A stretch of DNA of 64,000 nt from Skeletonema tropicum (GCA_037178625.1 CM074149.1:1240001-1304000), one strand, 5' to 3'. Shown: positions 34,189 through 44,870, counted from the stretch's first letter. Notes: generated by a model not told the origin, from the letters alone. A program made the numbers and translations.

Positions 34189-34532
34189 ATTGCCGCCGCT
34201 GAAATACTTGACCAAGTTATTAGCCGTATTATCGGTCGATCGGTGGCTGATCGTTACTATCGATTATGTTATGTTATTGTGCTTGGGTCCACCAGAAACG
34301 CTCCCTGGCCTGGGGCGTTCTATGAGCACTGTTCAGTGGGCGGCGCTCGCTCGACGGACGTCACCGTCTAATCAATCTCTTGGTCTAATATTGCCTCCAT
34401 GCTGCCTTCCCTCGGCGGATTCGGCAGCGGCGAGGGTTTCAACACCAACATAATAATCCATAGTAACGATCAGCCACCGCTCGGTCGATAGTTCGGCTGT
34501 TAACTTGGGGTCTATCTCAGCGGCAGCGGTGA
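34189..34532. mobile_element. About 340-bp fold-back element
   Basis: Left arm 34189-34276 and right arm 34447-34532 are inverted copies of about 85 bp; the best core is CGGTGGCTGATCGTTACTAT on the left and its complement on the right. The spacer is about 170 bp with no gene. Target-site duplications are not clear. Likely a Mutator-like or fold-back MITE remnant. Confidence 0.75.
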
Positions 34533-34568
34533 GTTGCCTTGCCTTCATTCATTCAGTAAGTGCTCGCT

Positions 34569-34700
34569 GAAATCTGAAATCTGCATCTTTCAGTGACATT
34601 TATGACGGGCACGCCCTCCAAAATAATAATATCTCTCTCTTGGAGGAGATGTACTATTCCAATGAATAGAGGGCTACGCCCTCTAATTAAACATTCTTGC
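34569..34700. repeat. Dispersed module with GGGCACGCCC and AGGGCTACGCCCT
   Basis: One of three copies (with 36506-36640 and 39961-40098). Shared core: TCAGTGACATTT..TATGACGGGCACGCCCTCCA, then AATGAATAGAGGGCTACGCC and CTCTAATTAAACATTCTTGC. AGGGCTACGCCCT is itself a short hairpin. The other two copies lie upstream of LRR_5 gene starts; this one does not. Confidence 0.85.
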
Positions 34701-34739
34701 CTCGTCATCAGGAAAATTAAAGACAAAGGGTCTCATTTT

Positions 34740-35209
34740 TGAGCAAGCATTGCAGCTCGTTGATGTGAGTGTTGGTGTCGACAAACAAGTAATAGAAAGT
34801 TTCGGATGAGGAGCTGAAGCTGAAGGAGTATCTTGGTACATACGTGGTTGTCATGTCGGATACAGATCCTTTTGAGTGTGAGTTTTTGTCAGAGAGTGCT
34901 TGATATTGGATTCAAGGGCATCTTAGGTCTGGATGATATCTATGTCAATACCGAGACGAAGAAGTGGCAAGAAGTGCAGGATGGTGCTTCAGATGTACAC
35001 TACTAATGCCATCGTAAGGTTGGACGTGCTACAGGAACAGGGTTGGTTGACTTCAGTGAAAAGGTAGTGATCAAGACGTAAGCGGTACATGAAGGTGAAG
35101 GGCCTGTAAATGTAAAGGAGCTATCGATGAGAATTTGATAATAATATAACAGAAATTCTTGTCCGTCAATCTCTTTAGTACAACAGCAAGGGTGGAAGTT
35201 ATTATTAGA
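34740..35209 (+). pseudogene. Possible gene fossil
   Basis: Past the 34747-34790 repeat module, a plus-strand frame reads GILGLDDIYVNTETKKWQEV, then DGASDVHY and a stop. The same frame goes on with RKVGRATGTGLVDFSEKVVIK to another stop. The composition is protein-like but broken. No family recognised. Confidence 0.25.
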
Positions 35210-35409
35210 TATACCTGGTATCTTCATTCAAACCTACTTTCGGTCAAAGTGCAGTAATGGCAATGACAGCTACTTCGAGGTATTGCTGCAATGGCACAAC
35301 CTTATTATTACAAGACTACGATATTATGATCTTATCTTTTTCTTTTGATTCTTTTTGCTAGGGAGAGCTCCAAGCCAAGCTGCTCCGAGCTACCTATTAG
35401 ACGACCGAC

Positions 35410-36345
35410 CTACTCTTCATCGTCGTCACTGTCCTCTTCTTCGTGACTCTCCACCTCAAACGAGTGTGATGGCAACTCGAGAAAAGGGATGACACTATTC
35501 GTAACAATATCTTGAGGTAAAAAACGCTGGAGGGTAGGCGCAACATCCTCGTCCAATAAGCGGCGATGCTCTGCTTTATAGAGCCTAATTTTGTGGAGAA
35601 CTGATCTAATCCAATCTCGTATCGCCAATGCCATTCCGCCCAAATCATCATAATCCCATCTGTTTCCAGCATATACAGTGGAAATAGTCTGATTGATCGA
35701 ATCAATTTCTTCGTTCATATCATTTCTCCAGTCGTCCACTTGTAAAGCATCGATAGTTTCATGTAGTTCTCCCTCCACAAGATCTACGTGCTTCAAATTA
35801 TCACATCCCGTAAACACACCGTTATCAGTAATCAAACCATCTTTCAATGGGATGGTGATTCGTTCTAGAGAGCGGCAGTCAAGGAATGCCTTCTCCTCAA
35901 TTTTTCCCAGTTTGCTACCAAACTTCACGTCTGTCAGGGCGGTGCAGTCACAGAATGCAACGTCAACGATCCTGGCGGATGGCAGATTGATGCTCCTCAA
36001 TGACTCGCATTCAGTAAATGCATCATCTTTAATTATTTCCAGCTTGCCACATTCCAAATCCGTCAGGGCTGTACAACCATTGAATGCCCAAAATCCTATG
36101 ATTTTGACGCCCGGCATGACAACTCGTCTCAAGGATGGGCAGCACGAGAATGCATAACTCTCAATCTTTTCGACACCCTCGTGGCAGATAACTTCAATGA
36201 TGTTATGACGCCCACTGAATGCCCTCGCCAGAATGACGGTGACGTCTTCATGCACGATGATATGAGTTGCACCTTCAGGAATATCTTCGTCCTCCTCGCC
36301 CCTATAGACGTATCTCATGAAATTATTATCGCCCCTCGCCGCCAT
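35410..36345 (-). CDS. LRR_5 (BspA-like) protein, intact copy
   Basis: This 311-residue protein starts MAARGDNNFMRYVYRGEEDE. Residues about 30-190 are BspA/LRR_5 units of about 23 residues with the pattern AF..C.sL....mP (VEKIESYAFSCCPSLRRVVM, LEIIKDDAFTECESLRSINL, LGKIEEKAFLDCRSLERITI). A conserved non-repeat C-terminal region follows (ELHETIDALQVDDWRNDMNE, IRDWIRSVLHKIRLYKAEHR, LPQDIVTNSVIPFLELPSHS) with an acidic tail DSDDDEE. There is no signal peptide, so I expect a cytosolic or nuclear binding protein; the ligand is unknown. It has five relatives in the window, all on this strand. Its upstream region shares a module with the 38.9 kb copy. Confidence 0.85.
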   Translation of the reverse strand: MAARGDNNFMRYVYRGEEDEDIPEGATHIIVHEDVTVILARAFSGRHNIIEVICHEGVEKIESYAFSCCPSLRRVVMPGVKIIGFWAFNGCTALTDLECGKLEIIKDDAFTECESLRSINLPSARIVDVAFCDCTALTDVKFGSKLGKIEEKAFLDCRSLERITIPLKDGLITDNGVFTGCDNLKHVDLVEGELHETIDALQVDDWRNDMNEEIDSINQTISTVYAGNRWDYDDLGGMALAIRDWIRSVLHKIRLYKAEHRRLLDEDVAPTLQRFLPQDIVTNSVIPFLELPSHSFEVESHEEEDSDDDEE

Positions 36346-36505
36346 GGTGCAAGTTATGGTTATTCAAGACAATGTTCCAACGTGGTTTGGTTGACATAGA
36401 TTGATGTACAATACTCCAACGACAACGATTTTCCAACGACAACGATTTCGTTGCACTTACTGTTTGTGGTTGTGGGAATCTTTTGACCGTGTTTCGCTTC
36501 GAGCT

Positions 36506-36640
36506 GAAATCGAAGATCTTTCAGTGACATTTTCATTTATGACGGGCACGCCCTCCAAAATATATCCCTTGATTCAAGAGAGAAATAGGTACTATTCCAA
36601 TGAATAGAGGGCTACGCCCTCTAATTAAACATTCTTGCCG
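36506..36640. promoter_or_regulatory. Module upstream of LRR_5 gene (copy 2)
   Basis: Same module as at 34569 and 39961. It lies 160-295 bp upstream of the LRR_5 start at 36345, the same place as in the 38.9 kb paralogue, followed in both by CACATGGAACAA.TGCAGGC about 90 bp further out. A promoter role is inference; it may simply be co-duplicated. Confidence 0.55.
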
Positions 36641-38094
36641 CGAAAAGACTCTCCGCTCTCCGCCTAAAACGCTGCCTTCAATGTGCCACCGACGCACTAT
36701 GATGTGTGTGGTCGATACTTATCACATGGAACAATTGCAGGCAAAGGGTGTGAGTGAAAAACTAGGATGCACCGTGCGCTGTAGAATAGAGAGAAGTTCA
36801 AGCAGATACATAGGTGCATCAACCTCGGAAGTCACAGTATCTCTGGCTCTCCCAAAACTTCACTGCGTAAGTTTGGAGGGCGATTATTAGTATGAACATT
36901 CGGCACTATTGTGCACCGTGCGCCGGTGCTATTTAGAGAGTAAATAGTGTTGAGAAGAGATAAAGCAGATAGATAGACGCATGCACGCCAGCGAAATGAG
37001 TGGCAACCTAGGAAGTCACAGGTATCTTAGATTTTGAGTTTCGAAAGCCGACCCCATGCCTGCAAGATGCAGGCGATGGGGTCGGCGGCAGATTTGTCTC
37101 AATACTCATTAAATACTGCTAGCTGTTAAAAGCTACTAAAACCTTTCTTCGCATTGTGCCTGGGAGCAAGGATCATAGCTGTGCGTGGAGCATTGCCTCA
37201 TTCGATCAATCTTCTTTCTCATGATTTGATAATGAATTGTACGATAGTGCTAAAAGTGCTGCAATCTTCGCAGTTAGTAAGACTCGGAAGCTGTAAGAGT
37301 AAGACTAATAATTCCTTCAGTATCAAATCATCCTCTTCTTGAACCTTTCTATCACTTTCCACTTCCTCTCGGTGATCATTCTCATCCTCTGAGCAAGGCG
37401 AGCATTCCGTTCCTCTTTCTCTTGAGCTATTCGAGCAATCTCTTCAGCTCTGGCACGTCTTCCTCTCAACGAGGTCCTGCAGACTCTCTTCCTGTCGGGC
37501 AAGCTGGATTTCGCCTGCCTTCAGTTTCTAATTTATTCCACGAGGCATTGGCATGTGATCATCAGTTCGATAGACTTCCGTTCCTCCAATGATTGTATAA
37601 TATTTTGACATTGCGTTTCGAGCTCCAAAAGCACGGCCAAAATCTTAATGTGCATGCTATGTCGTCAAATTCTAGGAGGCTAATGATACATTTGATTAAA
37701 ATTGAAGCAAAACGATTCACACGGCAATCTTCTCCGCTTCGTCGACTGACGGCCGTGGCCATGGACATGGTAGCTTTCGATTGAGTCAAACGATGAACCA
37801 CGAACGATTGAACTCGAAAGTGCGAGTATCATTGGGTGCGAGTGGCGATCTTATCAATCGAACGAACATGAAAGTGATGGAAAGGAGCAAGAGTTTTGGA
37901 AGGTTGCCTCCCCCCCTAAGTAAATGGAGTCCCGCAATAATTTTCGATTTCTACACTTAAAAAGAATTCGAACGAATGTGAACAACCCTGGATTCTTGAG
38001 TATTCGTTTTTGTTCTTGGCGCTTCACGGGTCCCTCCCCGTTCGCGATTATTTTGAGTGCCTTTCGAAAGAATCAGGGAAATCGTGTGGCATTC
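36641..38094. other. Intergenic, with a strong hairpin
   Basis: Bases 37047-37086 form a hairpin with 18/19-base arms (GCCGACCCCATGCCTGCA, loop AGA, complement with one bulged base). Two diverged copies of a block (GCACCGTGCGC..GGAAGTCACA) lie at about 36769-36840 and 36914-37030. No supported gene. Confidence 0.6.
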
Positions 38095-38325
38095 TAACGA
38101 GAGGCTCTGGACAAGAGAGATGATGAACTTGGTATTTTCAACATGTCGTTGCGCCGGCTTGTCGTTCCATGTATCGTGATTTTCTCACATTTTATACTTC
38201 TTGCTTCACACTACCTATGATTTCTCCTCATGCCATTGACGACAGAGTAGTTGTTGGACATTGCTGCTGCTACTGCTGATATATAGCTGCTCCCGTAAGA
38301 CTCTGACTTGACGATTTCTCTTTCT
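38095..38325. repeat. Dispersed AACGAGAGGCTCTGG module (copy 2)
   Basis: Copy of the module at 10171-10392 and 40209-40470; closest to the 40.2 kb copy. Confidence 0.85.
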
Positions 38326-38930
38326 GCCCCGGGCGTATTATCGTATCGATGTTGGAACTCCATGTAAAGTAGAAAAAACGAAACAAATCAACAAGTAGTG
38401 GTCAAGAGGGCAGAAGTCGAGTTGCACTTGTTCATTGTATGCCCCCGCTGAGAAGAGAACTTGACGAAGCGAGTGAGCTGAGAAAGCATAACACACGGTC
38501 CATAATCACAATCATAGATACGGCATAGGGTTGCTTACAATGCATCTGTATCACGTTGAAGTATATGCATTCATTACGCAAAATAGGCAGATAGATACCA
38601 TACCATTTCGTATAGTTCTTTTAATGTTTAGGATAGTGAGAGATAAAAGTGAAGTTACTAGAATAAAAGTTTGTTGTGAGACTATGTGAATTCTAATAGC
38701 TTCAAGCTGAAAAAACTCATCGTTTCTTCTGAATTTTGTGTGTGCGTCTGGGAAGACTGGATTTTGCCAAGGCACATATTTTTTATTCGTGTTGAACAAT
38801 ACAATCAGCCTGTCTTCAAATGTCTCCTTCTCGTTGTTGTCTCCTCTAGAGAGTTCTTCGTCGCCGATACCATCGCTATTGCGTTCCCTCTTCTGACTGT
38901 TCAATCAAATGCGTTCGCATCTTCATGATA
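38326..38930. other. Intergenic downstream of LRR_5 gene
   Basis: No supported gene; a 117-codon minus-strand frame here has no recognisable features. Confidence 0.4.
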
Positions 38931-39836
38931 TCACACTTCAAATACATGTGATGGCAACTCGAGAAAAGGAAGGATACTATTCATCACAATATCTTGAGGC
39001 AGAACACGCTGGAGGGTAGGCGCAACATCCTCGTCCAATAAGCGGCGATGCTCTGCTTTATAGAGCCTAATTTTGTGAAGAACTGATCTAATCCAATCTC
39101 GTATCGCCAATGCCATTAGGCCCACATCCTCATAATAAACCCGTCCGTCTCCAGAAGGTGTATTGGGAAGAATCTGATTGATCGAATCAATTTCTTCGTT
39201 CATATCATTTCTCCAGTCGTCCAATTGTAAAGCATCGATAGTTTCGTGTAGTTCTCCCTCCACAAGATCTACGTGCTTCAAATTATAACATCCCGTAAAC
39301 ACACCGTCATCCGTAATCAAACCATCTTTCAATGGGATGGTGATTCGTTCTAGAGAGCGGCAGTCAAGGAATGCTTTCCTCTCCTCAATTCTTCTCAGTT
39401 TGCCACCAAACTTCGCGTCTGTCAGGGCGGTGCAACCACAGAATGCATAAGCTTCAGCTATCTCGACTGATGGCAGATTGATGCTCCTTAATGATGTGCA
39501 GACTCTGAATGCCCCCTTTTTAATTGTTTCCAGCTTGTCGCATTCAACATCCGTCAGGGCTGTACAACATTCGAATGCCCTGCAGTAGATGATTTTGACG
39601 CCCGGCATGATGACTCGTCTCAAGCGAGGGCAGCGCTCGAATGCCTCTTGTTCAATCTTTTCGACATCATCGTGACAGATGACTTCAATGATGTGCGGAT
39701 GGTCATAGAATGCCCTCTCCAGAATAACGGTGACGTCTTGACGCACCATGACATGGGTTGTTTCACGAGGAATACGTTCGCCCACCTCACCCCTGTAGAT
39801 GTATCTCACGAAATTATTATCGCCCCTGGCCGACAT
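38931..39836 (-). CDS. LRR_5 (BspA-like) protein, intact copy without acidic tail
   Basis: This 301-residue paralogue of the 35.4 kb gene starts MSARGDNNFVRYIYRGEVGE. The LRR_5 units (VEKIEQEAFERCPRLRRVIM, LETIKKGAFRVCTSLRSINL, FCGCTALTDAKFGGKLRRIE) and the C-terminal domain (LHETIDALQLDDWRNDMNEE, LPQDIVMNSILPFLELPSHV) are all present. The protein stops at HVFEV, so it lacks the Asp/Glu/Ser tail of the 35.4 kb copy. Much of the stretch from the KDGLIT block to the DIV motif is nearly identical to the 35.4 kb gene at DNA level, pointing to recent duplication or gene conversion, while the first repeats differ more. Confidence 0.85.
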   Translation of the reverse strand: MSARGDNNFVRYIYRGEVGERIPRETTHVMVRQDVTVILERAFYDHPHIIEVICHDDVEKIEQEAFERCPRLRRVIMPGVKIIYCRAFECCTALTDVECDKLETIKKGAFRVCTSLRSINLPSVEIAEAYAFCGCTALTDAKFGGKLRRIEERKAFLDCRSLERITIPLKDGLITDDGVFTGCYNLKHVDLVEGELHETIDALQLDDWRNDMNEEIDSINQILPNTPSGDGRVYYEDVGLMALAIRDWIRSVLHKIRLYKAEHRRLLDEDVAPTLQRVLPQDIVMNSILPFLELPSHVFEV

Positions 39837-39960
39837 GATGACAATTCAAATACTGTGCAAGATATTAGAATTTTATATGATATTAGAATTTATGATATTG
39901 TTACTGGGTCGTCCGTCTTCTCATCCTTCTCATAGCTTGACTGTTTTGGCTTCGCTTCGT

Positions 39961-40098
39961 GCTGAAATCATACATCTTTCAGTGACATTTTCATTTATGA
40001 CGGGCACGCCCTCCAAAATATATCCCTTGATTCCAAAGAGAAAAGATGCTGATTCCAATGAATAGAGGGCTACGCCCTCTAATTAAACATTCTTGCCC
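39961..40098. promoter_or_regulatory. Module upstream of LRR_5 gene (copy 3)
   Basis: Third copy of the GGGCACGCCC / AGGGCTACGCCCT module, about 125-260 bp upstream of the LRR_5 start at 39836. Its regulatory role is inferred only from conserved position. Confidence 0.55.
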
Positions 40099-40208
40099 GC
40101 AGAAAAAGACATCTCCTCGCCTACATAAAACGCAACTGCCATCAATGTGCCTAACGCATTATGTGTTCGATACTTCAGTTCACATGGAACAACTGCAGGC
40201 AAAGTGTG

Positions 40209-40470
40209 AGTGAAAAACGAGAGGCTCTGGACAAGAGAAATGATGAGCTTGTTATTTTCAACGTGTCGTTGCGCCGGCTTGTCGTTCCATATATCGTGAT
40301 TTTCTCACATTGTAAGTATATTTCTTGCTTCTTCACACTACCTATGATTTCTCCTCATGCCATTGACGACTGCAGCGTTCCATCCAAAGAGTAGTTGATG
40401 GACATTGCTGCTGCTACTGCTGATATATAGCTGCTAGCTCCCGTAAGACTCTGATTTGACGATTTCTCGT
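40209..40470. repeat. Dispersed AACGAGAGGCTCTGG module (copy 3)
   Basis: Third copy of the 10171 and 38095 module, lying about 110 bp beyond the upstream module of the 38.9 kb gene. Confidence 0.85.
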
Positions 40471-41083
40471 ATCGATATTGGAACACTATCAAGTACAAGA
40501 AAAAAAGAAATCAACAAGTAGCGGTCAAGAGGGCAGAAGTCGAGTTGCACTTGGTCATTGTATAGGGGCAAGAAAACATTCTTGTATGAAAAATTAATCA
40601 CTTATACGTATCATGTATAGCAGCCACAGAGTAAATACTGCAAAGAAATCAAACTGTGGACGACCGATTGTGCAGCCTACACAACCAGAAATGTAAAATC
40701 GTATTTTCTGGGCATATAAATGCAGATTGATTTGATTTGATAGCATGGCAGAAAGAGTAAAAGAATAAATTTGCAAGAGGAATCGAATCGAAGTGAATAG
40801 TTGATTTTTACTTGTTATGATGGCATACTTACACTACCAGACGGATCATTAGGCAGTAGGTTTTTTCCTTTTCTAGGTCTGGCTCAGAAACAAATGGCCG
40901 TATCAATCAACTAAGGATGAGGGCGGGTTGGAGAAGCAACATAAGGAGGTGCTCTAATTGGCGCAATTACACTTTCACTTTAAGGACTCCGTCATTCGCA
41001 CAAAGCAAGCAAGCGTTTCATAATTTGCCAGCGCTCTTGCTTTTGCTTGCATTCCACATCATAGATATCATACATTTCCTCCA
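40471..41083. other. Intergenic
   Basis: Nothing supported. Confidence 0.45.
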
Positions 41084-43451
41084 TTACAAAATGCACCTCT
41101 CCGTCATCCACTGCTTCACAACCTCGTCAGTCACCGCATTCCTCCTCACTTGATGCTCCTCCACCAAATCCTTCAACACAGCCACCAACTTGGCCTTCAC
41201 CTTATTCGTGCTCCAATGCTCGCCGCTTCCACTGCCATACTCTTTTCCAATCCTAGCCAGCTCATCATCATCCTCCAAAAAGAATCGCAGCCACTGATAA
41301 CTCACATCGACATCAAGATTTGCCCCAAGCTCTTCTTGCAATTTCTTCGTGTCTTGTCCACCAGAAAAGGCGTGTTGTTTAATCTTACGTTCAATATCCT
41401 CGGGAGTGTCAGTCAAAAAATATAGCCGAATTGGCATCACTACTGCTCATTTTACCCTGTGCTCCCTGTAATGGTGGGAAGAATTTGGAGTGGATCAACG
41501 AAGGTTTGCCCTGGAGGGGATGGTGGGATGGGACCAACTTGTGGGCAATATCACGAGTCAATCGAAAGTAGGGATCTTGATCAATGGCACAGGGAATCAA
41601 ACATGCAAGTGTTGCAGGATTATTATTTTCCGTAGTACCTCCTCCTCCTCCTCCCAACACATTTGGGAAAGAACTACCAAATGACGGAGCCGCCTGAATA
41701 GCCGGAAATGCCGTCTTTCCAATATTCGCACTGGAATCAAATCCAAACACACCATTCACTTGATTGACAGTCACGGCCTTCCAAATACGGACAATGTTGG
41801 GGTACATCCTCCCAACGTAATCCAAATCTGAAAAGAGAAATGTCTTTTCGGGGATGAAGTCGCATGCGATGATATCCTTGGCATTTTCCGTTGTTAGATT
41901 GGCAAAGTAATCCAAGTTGTCACCGGTACGGTTGGGATCCAGCCCGTTTGCTCCTGTTCCATCACCCGAGTTTTCACTGGTGTATTCCCCCTTGAAAATG
42001 AACTTTTCATCATCCGTCATTTGAATTACCAATGGACATTGGAATGCCTTTTGCAACCACGCCGTGAAAAGGAAGGGTACGAGATGACCCAAATGCATGG
42101 CTGCCGAGGATGGTCCTCGTCCAGTGTAGAGGTAGATTGGACATGGCGTAGTGGGCTTTTTCGCTGGAGTAGTAGTAGTAGTAGTATCAGCAGTCATTTC
42201 CACACTATGATCTCCATCCATGGGAGGAGGTGAAACCCCATACCACCCCTCAAGCAACTCGCAAATCTTTTCAATATCACGATGACTAAAGAAGATTTCC
42301 CTTCTTAAAAAACGATGCAATCTATCAACCGTCCCCTGCTTGACTGTAACATTTTCCAATCGACGTAATAGGTAGGGTGTTAATTCTTTTGAACCGAATT
42401 GTTCAATGAGTTTATTGTAGTCGATAGATCCTGCGACTTCGAATGCAGTTACAACCATGTCGTCTGCTTTGTCATCGGCGGCGGCGTTGGCATCTGCTGT
42501 TGTTGTTGTTGCTGTTGTTGTCGCTGCTGTCGTTTCTTCTTCTGGTTGTTGTTGTTCTGTTGTTGTCGAAGTACGTAATTGCTGCTGCGTCCACAATTCA
42601 TACTCCGTTCCCTCCTCCAATCGAATTTCTTTGGACATGGCCTTGCTCTGATTGATCGACGTGACATCCAAGTTTGTGTTGTTTCCATCTTCCACCGCCA
42701 CCACAGCATCAGCATTAGCATCAGATGGCACGACACAGAATTTAATCGTCACTTCACACTTTTTCTTATTGCAAACAATGTTACTTTCATTCTTGGGATT
42801 CTCGCGCAATATTTTGATGTGTCCCAAAGATGATAACGGTACCAAATTGTCTCCATGAAGAAGTGACAGCGAGAACAGTTCATGTTGAGTATCATCCGAC
42901 ATAATTAGACCCGCCGATACTGGTGGAGCTTCAGCCGCCGCGCCTTGAGCTTGATCTTTACAGCCCTCCTTTCTGGCCTTGAGCTCCTTTTTCATCCGCT
43001 TGTCACGCGAGGCCAGCTGCCCCGCATCGAAAATGACCTCACCAAACTTGTCGAGCGCCGCCTCCTCGCTACTAAACTGCACTCGCTTGACAGAAACTGA
43101 TGATGATGACGATGATTGAATCAATCGATTCGCCGCGGCCTCCAAACTGCTCCAAAATTTGTCCACCGCTTCCGCCGACGCATCATCATCTCTCGGCACA
43201 CTCAGCGAGGCCACCTCACTACCGAACCGCTTGCCCAGATTGACGCTAAATTTACCGGACAGTCCACCATTTTCGATTCCTAATTTTGGCAACTCTTTGC
43301 GGTAGGTCATTTGAAAGGCCGAGGGGCGGACTCCGCTGGAAGAGGAGGAGCCGATGGGACAGCCTAAAAATGCGGGAAGGACACCTCGTAAGAGGAGGTG
43401 GGCTGTGCTGATTTCGGGCGGGATTTCGTTGCCTTTGCTGCTGCTGCTCAT
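41084..43451 (-). CDS. WARS: Tryptophanyl-tRNA synthetase, cytosolic type (one frame break)
   Basis: This class I synthetase charges tRNA-Trp. From the ATG at 43451, residues 1-335 are a Ser/Lys/Thr-rich N-terminal extension I cannot assign. The eukaryotic/archaeal TrpRS core follows: [20 protein letters not shown], the signature [19 protein letters not shown] (HxGH at 453-456), [41 protein letters not shown] and KMSSS (667-671). That frame ends SAIFFD-TGA at 41409. The C-terminal domain ([38 protein letters not shown]) is open one base out of register to 41084. The break lies at a run of six T (41415-41420); with five, the reading is [11 protein letters not shown], as the family requires. 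A homopolymer error is the simplest reason. The 5' half is duplicated at 45.8-47.2 kb. Confidence 0.9.
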
Positions 43452-43689
43452 GGTTTGGTGGTTGTATGGTTGACTTGGTTGTATACTTATAATGATCTAT
43501 TCTATTTTGTGCACATACTTACATATCATGCATTTCGTTCATTGTGATTGTGTGGTCGGCAGGCAAGGCAAGATGAAGTTGAAGCGTGGAAGGGAGCTTG
43601 GCGGACTTTTTCGAGATAGACGGATTGTCGCACCACCATCTGTACATATATATATCTGCAAGATGGCCATTTCCGTTCAGAGCTAAGTA

Positions 43690-43915
43690 CTTCTAGCATC
43701 CGGCATCACCTTCTCAGCAGAGTTCTCACATCAGATGCACCATGATCTACAATACCATGATCTACCATGATATGCATATCTTGTGGTATCTTTCGTTCTA
43801 GTGGGCCTATGAAGGCGATGAGTGTCGTTTTGGAAAGCTCTCGAGCAGATCTATCGATTAGGCGTATAATCAGCTTGATTGGACGAATTTTATCCAATCA
43901 ATCAGGCTAAAAACG
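43690..43915. repeat. Dispersed repeat adjoining the TrpRS duplication
   Basis: Starts AGCATCCGGCATCACCTTCT and runs through TGATATGCATATCTTGTGGT and GTTTTGGAAAGCTCTC. The copy at 48508-48700 matches over about 180 bp and is the far flank of the duplicated TrpRS segment; a partial copy lies at 5214-5315. A further diverged piece is at about 43990-44045. Confidence 0.85.
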
Positions 43916-44399
43916 GGTCAAGAAAGTGATCGGCTCGGCCAAATTCGGCCCTGGAGCCAGATTTCCACAAGATGTGTCAAAACCATCAAATTTGACAAAT
44001 TGACCACCGTTAGAAAGCTCTCTTGACGCTGAATCGATTAATATTGTACCATAATTACTACTATCAACTTTTTATCAAAAAGCAATAAACACTGTTCGGG
44101 CAAGCCCTCACGAAAAAGCGACATGACGATCAGCCTCAACATGACAGTTGGTACGTCGAAATCCAACGCTGCGCTGAAGAACGACCCCTTCAATCGGCAT
44201 TATCATGACAATAAACAGCGCTCGGCCAGGGGCCCTCGCAGTACAGTTGTAGACGATCAGCACCATCCAGAAGGTTGGCACGAGCGCATCAAGACGCTTC
44301 GCTGAAGAACGACACGTAGATCAGCGCAGTCTCATCATGAACTTAGTTACGTGTAACGTGTACCGTCCATCTTAATAATACTATCCACCATCACAACAT

Positions 44400-44870
44400 A
44401 CAACATCCCAATCCCACTCCTCCTCCAACCACAAGCAGCATCATTGCCAACAATCATTTTTCTCCTCCAACCACAGCATCATTGCCAATGATTAGTAACA
44501 GTACTGCATCCCACTCCTCCTCCAACCACAAGCAGAAGCAGTATCGATGATGCCGCTGCTTGTGACTTGTGGATGGAGGAGGATACGACAACGACAACGT
44601 TGCCGACGATACTGCTTCTGTTGCTGCTTGTGGTTGGAGGAGGAGGAGGAGAAGGAGTTGGGCACATCATGACACATGATAAATCAACCAACCACAAGCA
44701 ACATCTTCTCCTCCATCCATAAGCAACTATAGTACTACCTTACTCCCAACTCCTTCTCCTCCTCCAACATCATCGTCCATCGAACAACAACTAAGATTAA
44801 GATTGCCGACGACGATGATGTTGGAGGAGTTGTTGTTGCTTGTGGTTGGAGGAGGAGGATGAGGTATTGA
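44400..44870. repeat. Cluster of inverted CTCCTCCAACCACAAGCA repeats
   Basis: The motif CTCCTCCAACCACAAGCA occurs near 44415 and 44516, with variants near 44462 and 44688, and in the opposite orientation near 44618-44645 and 44831-44855. Pairs form long hairpins, for example 44516-44545 with 44607-44645, and TCCTCCAACATCATCGTC at 44758-44776 with its complement near 44813-44830. No gene. Confidence 0.75.

Noticed and set aside
42443..42736. Overlapping Leu-, Ala- or Gln-rich ORFs inside TrpRS
   Set aside because: Out-of-frame readings of the Thr/Ala/Gln codon tracts of the N-terminal extension; the duplicate at 46.0-46.3 kb shows the same shadows.
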